Below are positions 62,226 to 64,000 of a stretch of DNA of 64,000 bases, in pieces (positions within the stretch are counted from its first letter, which is position 1; each line of letters begins with the position of its first letter). The notes under the pieces are model-generated. The model had not been told where the DNA came from. It did not search any database and saw only the letters and a program-made list of their open reading frames with translations. The translations under genes and the position numbers were made by a program. The DNA comes from JBAWAP01 sp049589355 (GTDB lineage: Bacteria > Chloroflexota > Anaerolineae > VGOG01), in contig JBAWAP010000323.1 of the NCBI GenBank assembly GCA_049589355.1, positions 1 to 64,000 of the forward strand, in the 5' to 3' direction.

Positions 62226-64000
62226 GTTAATAGCTCCTCCACCAGCGCCCTCATTTCCTCCACTCGACTTCTGGCTGCGAGATTGATCTCGTCAATGTCG
62301 GTATCGAACATCGCGGCGAAGAGCTGTTGCTTGCCGTAGATCACCTCCAGCACCCGCTCCTCGATGGTGCTCCCCACCACCAGATTGATGACGTTGACGG
62401 GGTTCTTCTGACCGATGCGATGAGCCCGCCCGATACGCTGCTCCAGCTTGGCTGGGTTCCAGGGTAGGTCCACATTGATGACGAAGTCCGCAGCCTGCAG
62501 GTTCAGGCCCAGGCCGCCAGCATCGGTGGAGATGAATATCCGGCAGTCGGGGTCCTCGGAGAAGCGGTCAATGATCCGCTCCCGCTGCGTGATGCTCAGG
62601 CCGCCGTGCATCCGCACCATGTCCACGGGCAAGCCCACCAGAGCTTCCTCCACCAATCGCGTCATCCGCTCCCACTGGGTGAAGATGAGGACCTTGTGCC
62701 CGTTGTTCAAGGCCATGTCCTCGACGATCAGGGGAAGCTCGGCCAGTTTGCTGGAGGCTCGCACGCCGCCGTCGGTCACCAGTTGGGCCGCGTCGCAGAT
62801 CTCCCTCATCTCGGTGATGAGCTCTAGCAGCCGCCCCATCATCTCCGGCGTCCACTCCTCCCTGGGGACGTTGAACATGCTGCGCAGTTCGTTTTCCCTG
62901 GGGATGTAAAGCCGCTCCTGCGCCCGCTCCAGCTCCAGATAGTAGTAGTTATCAATGCGCTCTGGCAGGTCATGAAGTACTTCGTCCTTGCGGCGGCGCA
63001 GGAAAATGGGGGCGATCTTGCGCTTGACCTTGTCCAGGCCCCGATAGCCGATGATGGCTCCCCATTCGTCGCGAATCACGTGTTCGACCATGAACTGCCA
63101 GGCGGGGCCCAGCAGCCGCCGGTCCAGAAACTGGACGATGGAGTAAAGCTCGTCCAGCCTGTTCTCCAGGGGCGTGCCCGTCAGCACGTAAGCGTACTCT
63201 GAGGTGAGGTTCTTGATGAGCTGGGTGGTCTTGGCCCGCCAGTTTTTTATGCGCTGTGCTTCATCCAGGACGATCAGGCCCGGCTCCAGGCTGCGAATTA
63301 AGTCGAAGTCCCTGAGCACCAGCTCGTAGTTGAGGACGGTGAAGGTGCTGTCCTCGGCGTAGAGCTTTTCACGCTTCTTCTTTGCCCCCGTCATGACCGT
63401 CACGCTCTCGTCGGAGAAGCGTTCGATCTCCTTGGCCCACTGGAGCTTCAGCGAGGCCGGGCAGATGATCAGCACTCTGGAGAGCTTGCCCTGCTGTTTG
63501 AGGAAAATCGAAGCGGCAATGGCCATTATGGTCTTGCCAAGGCCCATGTCGTCCCCCAACAGCGCGCGCCGGGTGAAGGTCAGGAAGAGGGTGCCCAGCA
63601 TCTGGTAGGGATAGAGGGGGAGCTTGAGGACATCAATCTCCAGTTCTCCGGCCTTGACCTGCTCCATGAGCCGCCCCATCTCCGCTTCCCGTTCCGCCTG
63701 GCGCGCCAGGTCGCGGGCAGACTCCCAAACCTCGTCCCCGATCTGGGTTCGCCCACCCGCCTGGGCAACTTCTTCCTCGAACTCCCTCAGGGTCTCTTCG
63801 AGGGTGTGAGGATCGTCTTTCTTGAGCTTGCCCTCCTTGGTGAAGTAGTGGCTCACCGCCCGGCGGACGGGCTTCTCCAGCGAGGGATCGAAACTGGCTC
63901 TGATCACCGTCTGGTCGTCGTAGGCCAGGGTGAGGACGACCTTGTGGGCCTTCTCCTCGGCCAGCTTTGCCCGCTGGCGCTTGAACTCCTGGGGGTGCTC
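62222..64000 (-). CDS. SNF2-family helicase, N-terminus beyond the window
   Basis: The frame is open from the right edge (EHPQEFKRQRAKLAEEKAH) to the stop at 62222, 592 residues seen. GTG 63907 is not needed as a start. ATPase motifs: Walker A GDDMGLGKTIMA, Walker B VLDEAQRIKNW, LTGTPLENRLDEL; C-terminal LIFTQWERMTRLVEEAL, STDAGGLGLNLQAADFV, QRIGRAHRIGQK. A DNA translocase acting in remodelling, repair or defence. Coupled to the DEDD nuclease downstream. A different, dead SNF2 remnant lies at 18093. Confidence 0.9.
   Translation of the reverse strand, partial: EHPQEFKRQRAKLAEEKAHKVVLTLAYDDQTVIRASFDPSLEKPVRRAVSHYFTKEGKLKKDDPHTLEETLREFEEEVAQAGGRTQIGDEVWESARDLARQAEREAEMGRLMEQVKAGELEIDVLKLPLYPYQMLGTLFLTFTRRALLGDDMGLGKTIMAIAASIFLKQQGKLSRVLIICPASLKLQWAKEIERFSDESVTVMTGAKKKREKLYAEDSTFTVLNYELVLRDFDLIRSLEPGLIVLDEAQRIKNWRAKTTQLIKNLTSEYAYVLTGTPLENRLDELYSIVQFLDRRLLGPAWQFMVEHVIRDEWGAIIGYRGLDKVKRKIAPIFLRRRKDEVLHDLPERIDNYYYLELERAQERLYIPRENELRSMFNVPREEWTPEMMGRLLELITEMREICDAAQLVTDGGVRASSKLAELPLIVEDMALNNGHKVLIFTQWERMTRLVEEALVGLPVDMVRMHGGLSITQRERIIDRFSEDPDCRIFISTDAGGLGLNLQAADFVINVDLPWNPAKLEQRIGRAHRIGQKNPVNVINLVVGSTIEERVLEVIYGKQQLFAAMFDTDIDEINLAARSRVEEMRALVEELLT

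Overview
The window looks like chromosomal DNA of an uncultured Chloroflexota bacterium, most like Anaerolineae. The grounds are indirect: moderately high GC, many Thr/Pro-rich surface proteins, secreted beta-propellers ending in an LPLV-type tail, a zinc-ribbon/cold-shock fusion, an RpoC with a long coiled-coil insertion near the N-terminus, and intergenic DNA full of palindromic and reiterated-word repeats. No rRNA was seen and there is one tRNA (Arg, UCG). Promoters are very readable: many genes have TTGACA and TATAAT boxes 17 bp apart. Both end genes are cut by the window edges.

Layout. 1-6.5 kb: a DUF1786 fragment, a PH-like membrane protein, and a signalling cluster (histidine kinase with an extra C-terminal domain, small protein, SPFH protein, LuxR-type regulator, small membrane proteins). 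6.8-14.7 kb: a Clp1-like kinase, then smc, rnc, fabF and thrC on the minus strand. 14.7-18.4 kb: MOSC protein, a TumE-like pair, moaC fused to a toxin fragment, DUF433, a glycosyltransferase and gene debris. 18.6-29.5 kb: ftsY, a BrnT/BrnA pair followed by an attC-like site and a DUF429 gene, prfB with its programmed frameshift, a Xer-like recombinase, rpoC, cold-shock protein, pyruvate kinase and tRNA-Arg. 29.6-35.3 kb: PIG-L deacetylase, GH4 glycosidase and a sugar ABC importer whose binding protein carries LysM. 35.4-40.5 kb: acetyltransferase, ATC hydrolase-like protein, HAD hydrolase, an orphan oxidoreductase gamma subunit, tRNA nucleotidyltransferase. 40.7-44.7 kb: UbiA, radical SAM, polyprenyl synthase and PP2C-type phosphatase. 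44.8-54.1 kb: large surface proteins and secD-secF. 54.3-58.3 kb: thiI, DUF4416, FecR protein, radical SAM protein. 58.3-64 kb: a mosaic of nucleotidyltransferase pairs, a SIR2-like protein, duplicated gene ends, a DEDD nuclease and an SNF2 helicase.

The most unusual theme is architectural. At four places a small cargo, usually with a toxin-antitoxin-like pair, sits between an intact gene and a diverged partial copy of one end of that same gene in the same orientation (response regulator 5.1-5.7 kb, moaC 16.4-17.7 kb, radical SAM gene 58.2-59.3 kb, DEDD nuclease 60.7-61.8 kb). A second theme is intergenic clusters of a short word repeated several times, usually with inverted copies; the word differs from cluster to cluster but the design is the same. 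Third, the smc leader can form mutually exclusive pairings between a terminator-like hairpin and the smc ribosome binding site. The functional calls rest on motif reading only; no database search was possible.
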